DNA from: Pseudobdellovibrionaceae bacterium
GTDB lineage: Bacteria; Bdellovibrionota; Bdellovibrionia; Bdellovibrionales; Bdellovibrionaceae
NCBI GenBank assembly: GCA_013359135.1
Contig: JABWCN010000014.1
Location: 19,248 to 83,247 of the forward strand
Direction of reading: 5' to 3'
Length of the DNA stretch: 64,000 nucleotides
In this document: in pieces, positions 19,377 through 27,214 of the stretch
Numbering within the stretch: position 1 is the first letter of the stretch
How the letters are laid out: each line of letters starts with the position of its first letter
Position numbers and translations under genes: made by a program
Notes under the pieces: generated by a model
Seen by the model: the letters and a program-made list of their open reading frames with translations, nothing else
Databases searched by the model: none
Told to the model about the DNA's origin: nothing

Positions 19377-20195
19377 ATGTGGGAAGTAGATGAACTTTCA
19401 TCTATTAATAAGCTGAAATCTTTGATTAAAAAAAGATACGGTAAGGGGTTAGAAATAAGTCGCTTGACTGAGTTAAATTCAGTTTCATCAAAAACTGATT
19501 ATTTTTTTAAAAAATCAAATATGATAATTCCAATTGTACACGATGAGGCGTACTTAGGAACTGCTATCATTGAGCAAGCAAGTGATATTGATAAAGAGCA
19601 ATTATATACATTGTCATTGCTTGTAAAAATGACTTTAACTCCAGCATTGTTTTCAAAATATCAACAGCTATATGAAAATAATGCGAATGCTTTAGATGAG
19701 TCATTTTGTGAAAATTTAGTTTTTTCTTCCAAAGCGGAATTAGAAAGCCAGACAAGTGCTGAAGAGTGTGGAGTGATTTCACAGGTATTACACCTCAATG
19801 GACTTCCTGAAATTGTTTTAAAGGTAGCTCATCAAATTCATGAGTTAGATCGTCGCTGGGGTTTTGTGCCTTTAGAGGATTTAAACATTCAAATTGCTAG
19901 TGTTGAAGATATTATGAAATTGGGGGCAATGACTATTTTTATTCGAGATATTCTTACTCTTGATATTGAAAAACAAAAAATACTAACCCAGTATCAAAAA
20001 CAATTCGTTAAAGGAAACTCAGCCTACCCCTTGGTGATTATAGGTTCAAACCTTCATTTGTCAGCTTTGGCAAGTCATCATAAAATCAGTGAAGGGCTAG
20101 TTGAGTGTCTCGATGAATATACATTTGAAGTAGATAAAGCGCCGTTAACTTATAAAAAATTGAAAGAAGTGACTGAGTTAATGTTTTTTAAATAG
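19377..20195 (+). CDS. Degenerate NtrC-like AAA+ protein lacking ATP-binding motifs and HTH
   Basis: A 272-residue protein with no intact named motif, but its second half aligns by eye with the AAA+ domain of the activator just upstream. 'VLKVAHQIHELDRRWGFVPL' (147-166) matches the segment after Walker A; 'GAMTIFIRDILTLDIEKQKI' (183-202) matches Walker B 'GTLFLDEVGD...'; 'PLVIIGSNLHLSAL' (218-231) matches 'VRILAATNKNL'. Walker A has become 'LHLNGLPEIV', the Walker B acids are lost, the GAFTGA loop is deleted, and there is no C-terminal helix-turn-helix. Residues 1-100 look GAF-like. GGGGG lies nine bases before the ATG. A regulatory pseudo-ATPase, possibly acting on another activator, is my inference. 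Confidence 0.6.
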   Translation: MWEVDELSSINKLKSLIKKRYGKGLEISRLTELNSVSSKTDYFFKKSNMIIPIVHDEAYLGTAIIEQASDIDKEQLYTLSLLVKMTLTPALFSKYQQLYENNANALDESFCENLVFSSKAELESQTSAEECGVISQVLHLNGLPEIVLKVAHQIHELDRRWGFVPLEDLNIQIASVEDIMKLGAMTIFIRDILTLDIEKQKILTQYQKQFVKGNSAYPLVIIGSNLHLSALASHHKISEGLVECLDEYTFEVDKAPLTYKKLKEVTELMFFK

Positions 20196-20340
20196 TTTCC
20201 TAGACTTGAGTCTTGTGAATTTTAAATATTTTTTTAAAAAAATATTTGGGTTGTTACAACTTGTGAGACATAATTTACTAAGATCTGGCATCTTTAGTGT
20301 AATAGCTGGTGCCAGCATTTTATAAAATTAAAGGAAAACA

Positions 20341-21357
20341 TTGTTGGATAAGGACCAGGTTGTGCAAATTTTTTTAGAAAAAACCTTGAAGAACTCATCT
20401 TTTAAAATTCTTCCCCTTGCTGGGGACGCTTCAACAAGAAAGTATTATCGTGTAGTGCTAGATAACACATCATGGGTTTTGATGTCATGGGATCCTTTTG
20501 ACCCAATTAAATACCCTTTTACTAGTGTTCTAGAGCATTTTCACCAAAGCCATGTACATGTTCCTCAGATTGTGGCTATGTCTCCAGAGGATGGTTTAGT
20601 TCTTTTAGAAGATTTGGGAGATCTGACTCTTGAGAGAAAGTTTTGGGAGCAGCAAAACCCTGAAGGAGCCTTTCTATTCTACAAATTAGCAATAGATGAG
20701 CTTATTAAGATTCATTTTGAGGCTAGCAAAAGTAAGAAGCCATGTACTGCTTTTGATATCGAGTTTAATGTTGAAAAGTTTGTTTGGGAAATGAATTATG
20801 GAAAAGATAACTTAATCAAAGGAGTTTTAAATTTTAAGTTAAATGAAAAGGTAGATTTAGAAATTCAGAATGTTTTTCATAAAATATCAACGGAATTGCA
20901 TTTACAACCAAAATTTATTTCTCATAGAGATTATCACTCAAGAAATCTGATGATTAAGTTAGATAAAATGTACGTCATAGATTTTCAAGATGCTAGAATG
21001 GGGCCTGTTCAATATGATCTTGTGAGTTTGATTAAAGATTCCTATGTGGATATCACCGAGGATTTTGGGGAAAAGATTCTGAATTACTACTTACAGGGAG
21101 CCAAAACAAGTTTAAAAAATTTTTCAGAAGATGAATTTTATCATATCTACGAATTACAAAGCATTCAGAGATGCTTTAAGGCTTGTGGCAGCTTTGCTAG
21201 TTTTTTCCATCAAAGACAAGACCGAAGATATTTGAAATATTTGAATGGAACTTTGAAAAAAGTTATGAAAAGCCTAACAGCTTTTCCAGAGTACAAAGTT
21301 TTTTCTGATATCATTATTGATTCAGGAGCGCTTGAGAAAAAATTTGATTTATTATGA
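20341..21357 (+). CDS. amgK: N-acetylmuramate/N-acetylglucosamine anomeric kinase-like protein
   Basis: A 338-residue phosphotransferase of the aminoglycoside-kinase fold. Seen: 'LAGDASTRKYYRV' (26-38) like the family nucleotide loop, 'LVLLEDLGDLTLE' (87-99), catalytic loop 'HRDYHSRNLM' (195-204) and metal-binding 'VIDFQDARMGPVQYDL' (212-227). The last pattern is typical of AmgK, which phosphorylates recovered MurNAc at C1. The decisive context is the four-base overlap with a nucleotidyltransferase gene matching murU; amgK-murU pairs are known from pseudomonads and many other Gram-negatives. Start is TTG after AAAGGA. Some members of this family have other sugar substrates, so substrate is inferred from context. 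Confidence 0.85.
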   Translation: MLDKDQVVQIFLEKTLKNSSFKILPLAGDASTRKYYRVVLDNTSWVLMSWDPFDPIKYPFTSVLEHFHQSHVHVPQIVAMSPEDGLVLLEDLGDLTLERKFWEQQNPEGAFLFYKLAIDELIKIHFEASKSKKPCTAFDIEFNVEKFVWEMNYGKDNLIKGVLNFKLNEKVDLEIQNVFHKISTELHLQPKFISHRDYHSRNLMIKLDKMYVIDFQDARMGPVQYDLVSLIKDSYVDITEDFGEKILNYYLQGAKTSLKNFSEDEFYHIYELQSIQRCFKACGSFASFFHQRQDRRYLKYLNGTLKKVMKSLTAFPEYKVFSDIIIDSGALEKKFDLL

Positions 21358-22340
21358 AAATCATGTTGCTAACTGCGGGTCAAGGTACGCGACTAAGACC
21401 CCATACAGAGAGAATTCCTAAGCCAGCAATTCCTTTTTTGAATATGCCATTGTTTTTGTATTCAGTGAATTTGCTGGCAGAGTTAAGTCCTAGGCAATTG
21501 GTTTTTAATACTTTTCACCTGGCAGAAGAGCTTAAAAAGACGGTTTTGTCCTCTCATTTGCAACAAAAAATTACTTTTAGTGATGAAACTATTTTACTTG
21601 GAAGTGGTGGTGGAATTGGCTTTGCTAGAGATCATTTTCAAGAAGATCCAGATTTTATTTTAGTTAATGGTGATGAGGTTATAATTCCCAAGGAGAATCA
21701 GCAATTATTAAAAGCTATGGAGCAACATCGTAAGAGCCGAGCTATAGCTACAATTTTAGTAACCGATCACGCAGGGGTCGGTACTAAGTTTGGTGGGGTT
21801 TGGTTAGACTCAGATAATAATGTACTAGGATTTGGAAAAACCCCTATTACTGGAGCTATAAGAGCAAAGCATTTTATTGGTGTGATTATTTTTTCAAAAG
21901 AAATTTTTAAATATATTCCTCAAGGTGAATCAAACATTTTGTATGACAATATTATGTCAGCAATAAGGCAAGGTAGTATTTGTAAAACATTTGATTTTAA
22001 GTGTGAATGGTTTGAAACGGGAAGTGAAAAGGATTTTCTTCATGCAACTGAAAATTGTTTAAAAATAATTTCAAGGAACAATGAAGGAGCTGATTATTTG
22101 CAAAAGATGTTAGAAATATATGCTCCTGACTCGAAACTGATCATCCAAAATGACGGCATTTTTCTTGTAGATAACTCGAGTGAAGTTATTATGTCGCAGT
22201 TAAGTGGTAATGTAATAGTTGGTCATCACAGTCAGTTATCACCAGCTTGCCAGATTTTTAATAGTGTGATTGGACATCAGATTACAGTAACTCGTCAAAA
22301 AAATGGAGTTACTGTGCAAGACAAATTGATATTATTTTAA
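21354..22340 (+). CDS. murU: N-acetylmuramate-1-phosphate uridylyltransferase-like protein
   Basis: A 328-residue nucleotidyltransferase. The N-terminal 'LLTAGQGTRLRPHTERIPKP' (5-24) is the sugar-nucleotide pyrophosphorylase loop, followed by 'FLNMPLFLYSVNLL' and 'FILVNGDEV'. MurU converts MurNAc-1-phosphate and UTP into UDP-MurNAc, returning cell-wall sugar directly to precursor synthesis. Length exceeds the usual MurU (about 225) by some 90 residues; the extra C-terminal part ('VIVGHHSQLSPACQIFNSVI') looks like the left-handed beta-helix tail of other sugar nucleotidyltransferases, so a related specificity is possible. Overlaps amgK by four bases and, tail to tail, the S9 peptidase gene by nine. 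Confidence 0.78.
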   Translation: MKIMLLTAGQGTRLRPHTERIPKPAIPFLNMPLFLYSVNLLAELSPRQLVFNTFHLAEELKKTVLSSHLQQKITFSDETILLGSGGGIGFARDHFQEDPDFILVNGDEVIIPKENQQLLKAMEQHRKSRAIATILVTDHAGVGTKFGGVWLDSDNNVLGFGKTPITGAIRAKHFIGVIIFSKEIFKYIPQGESNILYDNIMSAIRQGSICKTFDFKCEWFETGSEKDFLHATENCLKIISRNNEGADYLQKMLEIYAPDSKLIIQNDGIFLVDNSSEVIMSQLSGNVIVGHHSQLSPACQIFNSVIGHQITVTRQKNGVTVQDKLILF

Positions 22341-24275
22341 ATGTTTATTGAAGAAGCCAAAAGTGTGGCCCCACTCCATCATTTTATTTTCTTTTTTAAT
22401 AGTTCCATGCCCTTCGTCAGCAAAAATAATAAGTTGAGTAGGAAGGCCTTTTTTCTCCATAGCTTCAAACATTTGAATAGCTTCACCAGCTGGAACCCTA
22501 GGGTCGTTGGCTCCTTGGATAATTAGTAATGGTCCTTGAACTTTAGAGATATAATTAATAGGCGATAAGCGTTTTAAACTTTCTAAGTCTGTATTCAAGT
22601 AGCCATACTCTTTTTCTCTTAGAATTCGACGATAAGGTGCTGTGTTTTCTAAAAAGGTAACAAGATTACTCATCCCAACGTTAGCTACTCCTGCATCATA
22701 GGCTCCGGCAAAATAGGTCATTCCCATTAATGTTGAATAACCACCGTAACTACCCCCAAAAATACCGATCTTTGGTATTTTCCCTTTTTGGCTCCAATTT
22801 TTTTTAATCCAGATAGAGCAATCTTCAATATCGGTAATTACTTTTTCTCTTAAAGGCCCATTATCAGCTTCTAGCCATTTCTTTCCATAGCCAGTACTAC
22901 CACGGACATTAGGTTCAACAAAGATGAAATTGTTTTCTACAAATAATTGAGCGAAAGGGCTAAATCCAGGAAGACTTTGACCTTCTGGCCCTCCATGGAA
23001 ATGAACAACAACGGGACAAATGTTCTTTTCACAAAAAGTTGATCTCCTAACGAACATAGGAATAGGAGTATTGTCTCTTGCTGTATAATATTCCAATTTA
23101 GCCGGCGAGTTTTTGGAGATATCTATTTCAGGCACAAATGGAATATTCCACTGTTGTAATCTCATTTGTGGAATTTCAAGAGAGTAGATTGTTCTAGGTG
23201 ACTTGTAGCTTGAAGTACTTAGCATAGCAAAGTCATTTGATTTTCCAAATGACAAGCGAACATGATCAACTTCTTTGAACCTTGGAAGAGCAAGAGCTTT
23301 CAGCTCACCGCGATTTGAAACATTAAACAGTTTAGTTATGGTAAAACCATCTTTATTTAGTTCATAACTTAGCAAAGTTCTTTCTTTATTTACAGAAAAT
23401 GATTCTATATCGAAATTATTTTCATTAGCAATAATGGTTAATTTATTGTTTTTTAAAGTATAAAGTGCCTTTGCGTCACCTAATTCTGCTGTAAGCACCA
23501 GGTAGCTGTCCTTTTCTTTTAAAAAATTAACATTATAGAAATTATCTTTGCCTTGTCCTATAACTGCTTTTTTTTCTTTCGTTGCTAAGTTGAATTCGAA
23601 AATTTCATACGCTGAATTACCTTTAATATTAGCTAAAAGAATTCGATCATCTTCATGATCATTGATAATCCAATAGCCTTTTTCTGCAAAAATTTTTTCA
23701 ATTTCTTTTGTTTCTAAATTCATTTTGTAAACGTAGAAGCTGTCAGCGCTTTCTTCGTTGGAGGTAAAAAATAAAAACTTTGAGTCGTCACTTACAAATT
23801 GTACAGAGGCTTTGACTTTTGGCTTGTGATAAAGCTTTTCTAAAGGACCGCCAATTGTTGGCTGTCTATAAATACCAGGATTTTCTTGGCCATCCACGTC
23901 TCTTTCTAAGAGTAAATATTTTCCATCGGAGGTGATGTCTGCAAGCATGGTAGCATCTTTTCCCCCCGTGAGCTGAACTGGAAAAGATTTAGATCCAGAC
24001 ATTTTCCAAACCTGGCGATTACCGCTAATGCCCCAATTAAAGAAAAATTCGTTTTTATTTTTTGGATTAAATGCGCCAGCACCAAGTGATTGAATATCAG
24101 TGATTAGGGAAATTTTTCCCTTAAGTTCAGAATTTAACTCTGGAGGAGTAAAGCGCTTTAAAGTCTCTTTACTTACAGAATCAATCCCAAAGCTTTTATA
24201 GCCATCATTGTTTTTTAAATTTTTCTGGCTACATGAAATTAAAAACAAAAAAAAGAACAAACGTATTGTTTTCAT
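22332..24275 (-). CDS. S9-family prolyl-oligopeptidase-like lipoprotein peptidase
   Basis: A 647-residue protein with lipobox 'FLFLISC' (Cys at about 15), so probably membrane-anchored and facing the periplasm. Residues about 50-370 form a beta-propeller with repeats such as 'LLLERDVDGQENPGIYR' that gates access. The C-terminal alpha/beta hydrolase has nucleophile elbow 'GIFGGSYGGYSTLMG', Asp in 'IQGANDPRVP' and His in 'FADEGHGTIK', in the order Ser-Asp-His of S9 enzymes. Such peptidases cleave short peptides. Periplasmic anchoring would suit digestion of imported prey or environmental peptides, which is inference. Converges with murU with a nine-base overlap. Confidence 0.88.
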   Translation of the reverse strand: MKTIRLFFFLFLISCSQKNLKNNDGYKSFGIDSVSKETLKRFTPPELNSELKGKISLITDIQSLGAGAFNPKNKNEFFFNWGISGNRQVWKMSGSKSFPVQLTGGKDATMLADITSDGKYLLLERDVDGQENPGIYRQPTIGGPLEKLYHKPKVKASVQFVSDDSKFLFFTSNEESADSFYVYKMNLETKEIEKIFAEKGYWIINDHEDDRILLANIKGNSAYEIFEFNLATKEKKAVIGQGKDNFYNVNFLKEKDSYLVLTAELGDAKALYTLKNNKLTIIANENNFDIESFSVNKERTLLSYELNKDGFTITKLFNVSNRGELKALALPRFKEVDHVRLSFGKSNDFAMLSTSSYKSPRTIYSLEIPQMRLQQWNIPFVPEIDISKNSPAKLEYYTARDNTPIPMFVRRSTFCEKNICPVVVHFHGGPEGQSLPGFSPFAQLFVENNFIFVEPNVRGSTGYGKKWLEADNGPLREKVITDIEDCSIWIKKNWSQKGKIPKIGIFGGSYGGYSTLMGMTYFAGAYDAGVANVGMSNLVTFLENTAPYRRILREKEYGYLNTDLESLKRLSPINYISKVQGPLLIIQGANDPRVPAGEAIQMFEAMEKKGLPTQLIIFADEGHGTIKKENKMMEWGHTFGFFNKHLK

Positions 24276-24333
24276 TGTTATTTTCTCCTGAAGTTACAAG
24301 AGTATGAGAATCAATAACGTTTGCAATGTTTTT

Positions 24334-25359
24334 TTATTGAGGGATTGGAATCATCTGAGAGGGGTCAAAGAAAGCATCTTGTTTTTCTTTTGTTTTGTAG
24401 CGCCTTGTCATCATATTGAAAATGTTTTCAGCAGCTACACCAATGCGCTCTCCATTAAAATTCTTAGTTAATCCAGCGACTTTACTTCCAGAGCTAGCTG
24501 GGTTTCTATTTCTAATAGCGGCCAAAGAATTTCTTGAACTTTCTGCAGAGCTAGCGGAACTGTATTTAGGTCCTGCACCGCCATCACTAAATCCATTTTC
24601 AGCTGTCGCTGCTCCAATTCCAACCACGTCGTCTTTTTTAAGACCCAATTTTTTTAAAGCCTCTGCTTCAAACTTAGCGTTAGCCTCCAAGGCACTACCT
24701 ACGTCTTGGCCAGAAAAACCAGCTTTAGAAAGACTATCTTTATCAGTCAGTGAATCAGCACTATAGCTTTTTCCATTAGGTGTAGTTAGAATTCCTGACT
24801 TAGAATCAAACTTAAATCCTTTAAGACCATTTCCACTTGAAAGAGCTGTTTTTATTTGATTCAGTTTTTTTGTATCAGCAATTTTAGAAAGCCCTTCGTC
24901 TTTTGTAGAGTCCACCTTTGAATCTAAATGATCTATCTCTGCCCCAGGATCACCAAAAGGATTTGTCGAGCTAGTGTCCATACCAGTTAAACCCGCATCA
25001 TAAGCAGCGCCACCATTTGATTTAGCTTGAGAAAATGACTGAGCTCCCATTATAAAATGTAGAGCGGCTAAAGCACAGGCAGTGGCGTGGTGTGGACCAC
25101 ATTGACTTGCATACATAGCTCCAACTCCCATGTTTACAACACCAATAACTTTACTCAGGGTCTGTGAACTTTTATTCTGACTTTGTGCTTTATTAGCACT
25201 TTCGTTTAATTTTGCGCCACTACTAGATTCGACTTTCACAACAGCACTCTCTCCATTACCTGCCGTAGACGTTGAAGTCGAGGTATCAGCAGCACTCGCC
25301 GTAAATGAAATCAAGAGACTAAGTGCAAGAGTTAAAAAAGTTTTATAAGTTACAGTCAT
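24334..25359 (-). CDS. Exported Ala/Ser/Gly-rich protein, unknown function
   Basis: A 341-residue protein with a signal peptide (MTVTYKTFLTLALSLLISFTASA, cleaved after 'ASA'). The mature N terminus is Ser/Thr-rich and disordered. A hydrophobic segment around residues 70-105 ('GVVNMGVGAMYASQCGPHH', 'ACALAALHFIMGAQSF') resembles the start of the neighbouring upstream gene product, where 'GMAAYTTTCGILQKTC' occurs in a similar place. The rest is helical, low-complexity. It follows the 577-codon-class gene by 33 bases in the same direction, so the two are an operon. No family recognised; a surface structure is possible. Confidence 0.65.
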   Translation of the reverse strand: MTVTYKTFLTLALSLLISFTASAADTSTSTSTAGNGESAVVKVESSSGAKLNESANKAQSQNKSSQTLSKVIGVVNMGVGAMYASQCGPHHATACALAALHFIMGAQSFSQAKSNGGAAYDAGLTGMDTSSTNPFGDPGAEIDHLDSKVDSTKDEGLSKIADTKKLNQIKTALSSGNGLKGFKFDSKSGILTTPNGKSYSADSLTDKDSLSKAGFSGQDVGSALEANAKFEAEALKKLGLKKDDVVGIGAATAENGFSDGGAGPKYSSASSAESSRNSLAAIRNRNPASSGSKVAGLTKNFNGERIGVAAENIFNMMTRRYKTKEKQDAFFDPSQMIPIPQ

Positions 25360-25392
25360 TTTAAATTTTCTCCTCTAGGAAGCGGGCTCTAT

Positions 25393-27045
25393 TTAGCGGT
25401 TTAAAAAAGTAGATTTGTTTTCATTGTATCGAACTTTGATTTTATCAAAATTCGATTTACCAGCATTTGAAGTCACTTGATTTTTCCAGTCCTGGCCAGC
25501 CATTTTTTTTCCCGCGTTAATTTGTGCTAAATTTCTTAACTGACTTTTTTGCGCGGAATTACTTGAGAAAGGAAAGCGAAATCCCCCACCGCCACCACCA
25601 CCGCCAGAATCTCCACTAAGAATATCTGCTTTAGCTGTGGCAGCGTTATTTTCAAGCTTATCACCATTTCCAGCACTACCGCTAGAAGAACCACTTAAGC
25701 CCGCACTACTTGCTCCACCACCGGCACCAAGGCCACCCGTTCCAGAGCCATCATTTTTATTATTTTTTGTTAGGTCACCTGGAAATTGTGAACCACTGTT
25801 GGTATTAGCTGCTGTAGTTAATCCACTGGTTGCTCCATTTAAACTAGAGCCACCAGAACCACCTGCTGAAAGTTTTGAGTTAGTGGCAAGCGTAGTATCT
25901 ACCCCAGAACAGCCTTGAATTCTAGGGTTAGCTTTACATATACATATAGGCTTGTCTGCATTTGCTGATAAGCCACAATCAACAATGGTGCTCGCTACTT
26001 TACACTCTGTTTTTTGTTTGTTTTCATCCTTAGTACAATCTACCGCTGTTGGTGTTTTGGTCGCAGCAGTATCTTTCTTACATTGTTCAGCCATAGCTTG
26101 TGACTGAGCTAATGTCCCTAAATTGATAATCGACATACCTAGTAAGGTTGCAATATCCACTTTACAAACACTGGCTTTTGCAACAAGTGTGCTTCCAGTA
26201 GTTGCGAGTTCTTTTTTTACAAGAGGCTCAATATTTCCTTGAAGAAACATCAAATCTTGTGAACAAAGTGAAGCCATTGGACTCATCACTTCACCTGCGC
26301 AGGCAGTTAATTTTGCTTGTACAGAAGCTACTGCCGATTGGAATTTAGTCAGTTCTGCCGAAGATTTAGAGCAGCTTAAATCGCAAGTTTTTTGTAGAAT
26401 TCCACAAGTCGTTGTATATGCAGCCATTCCCATTTTAGCAACATTCATGGCCTTACTAAAGTTGTTACAAGAGTTTGTAATACCTTGGGCAACTCCCATT
26501 AGGCCTTGTATTTGTGATAAGGTAGATATTAATGAAGGACTTGTTTCTGTATTGCAAGCGCTTGCAGTTGTAGCAAACTTACCAGTGCAAGATATAGCGG
26601 CTTCTTGTAAGCTTGCACAGAGTGGGGTCAGAGAACCTTTGGCTATGGGACTAAGTAGTGCGCTACAAAGCTCTGCAAGAGTTTCCAAGCCCGTTGGGCC
26701 ATCAGCAGTTAAAATTTTGGCATTCTGAGCAGAGCCTGCAACGGCAGCCGCTGGTTCGGCAGTGGATGCAGCTGTGGTCACGGGAGCGGCTACGGATGTG
26801 TCACTCGCTGTTGGAGCTGGTTCTACAGAACGAGGAGGTGGGGTTGTTGTCGTTGGAACGGCAGATTTTGTATTTATTGGAAGCCCAGAGTTTTTCAACC
26901 CAGCTTCATAGTTATCACCAGCTGTTTTGCTAGAAATCGCACCAAATTCCGCTGCAAAACTGAGGTGATCAACAAATAACAAAAAAGAAATCAGTAGCAT
27001 CTTTTCGACAGAGAATTTTTTTAAAATTTTTCCACGTCTATACAT
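25393..27045 (-). CDS. Exported cysteine- and glycine-rich protein, unknown function
   Basis: About 550 residues from the ATG at 27043-27045, which has GGGGGA six bases upstream; 27 further codons in frame upstream lack such a site. Signal peptide 'MLLISFLLFVDHLSFA' follows a basic stretch. The mature part opens with Pro/Ala/Thr-rich sequence, continues with a helical domain with about 20 cysteines ('CSALLSPIAKGSLTPLC', 'CNTETSP', 'CDLSCSKS'), then a Gly/Ser-rich linker with a run of glycines near residue 500. The cysteines suggest a disulphide-bonded exported scaffold. Forms an operon with the next gene (24334-25359); the TadE/G-like gene lies 169 bases upstream. Confidence 0.68.
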   Translation of the reverse strand: MYRRGKILKKFSVEKMLLISFLLFVDHLSFAAEFGAISSKTAGDNYEAGLKNSGLPINTKSAVPTTTTPPPRSVEPAPTASDTSVAAPVTTAASTAEPAAAVAGSAQNAKILTADGPTGLETLAELCSALLSPIAKGSLTPLCASLQEAAISCTGKFATTASACNTETSPSLISTLSQIQGLMGVAQGITNSCNNFSKAMNVAKMGMAAYTTTCGILQKTCDLSCSKSSAELTKFQSAVASVQAKLTACAGEVMSPMASLCSQDLMFLQGNIEPLVKKELATTGSTLVAKASVCKVDIATLLGMSIINLGTLAQSQAMAEQCKKDTAATKTPTAVDCTKDENKQKTECKVASTIVDCGLSANADKPICICKANPRIQGCSGVDTTLATNSKLSAGGSGGSSLNGATSGLTTAANTNSGSQFPGDLTKNNKNDGSGTGGLGAGGGASSAGLSGSSSGSAGNGDKLENNAATAKADILSGDSGGGGGGGGFRFPFSSNSAQKSQLRNLAQINAGKKMAGQDWKNQVTSNAGKSNFDKIKVRYNENKSTFLNR

Positions 27046-27214
27046 TAATTTCCCCCATAGATACATTATCGGTGAAATCGGCAGTTTTCTTATAGGAAAA
27101 AGCTTAAGATTCTCATCTTGAAACATTTTGATGATAGGATGTTGAAAAGTTAATTATCAGCTGAAACCTTTTTGATGAAAAAAAATCTCAAAATAGAGCA
27201 AAATCGCATAAATA

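Noticed and set aside
20285..20325. CTGGCA...TGCCAG inverted repeat before amgK
   Set aside because: Only six bases per arm with a long gap and no T tract; not distinguishable from chance.
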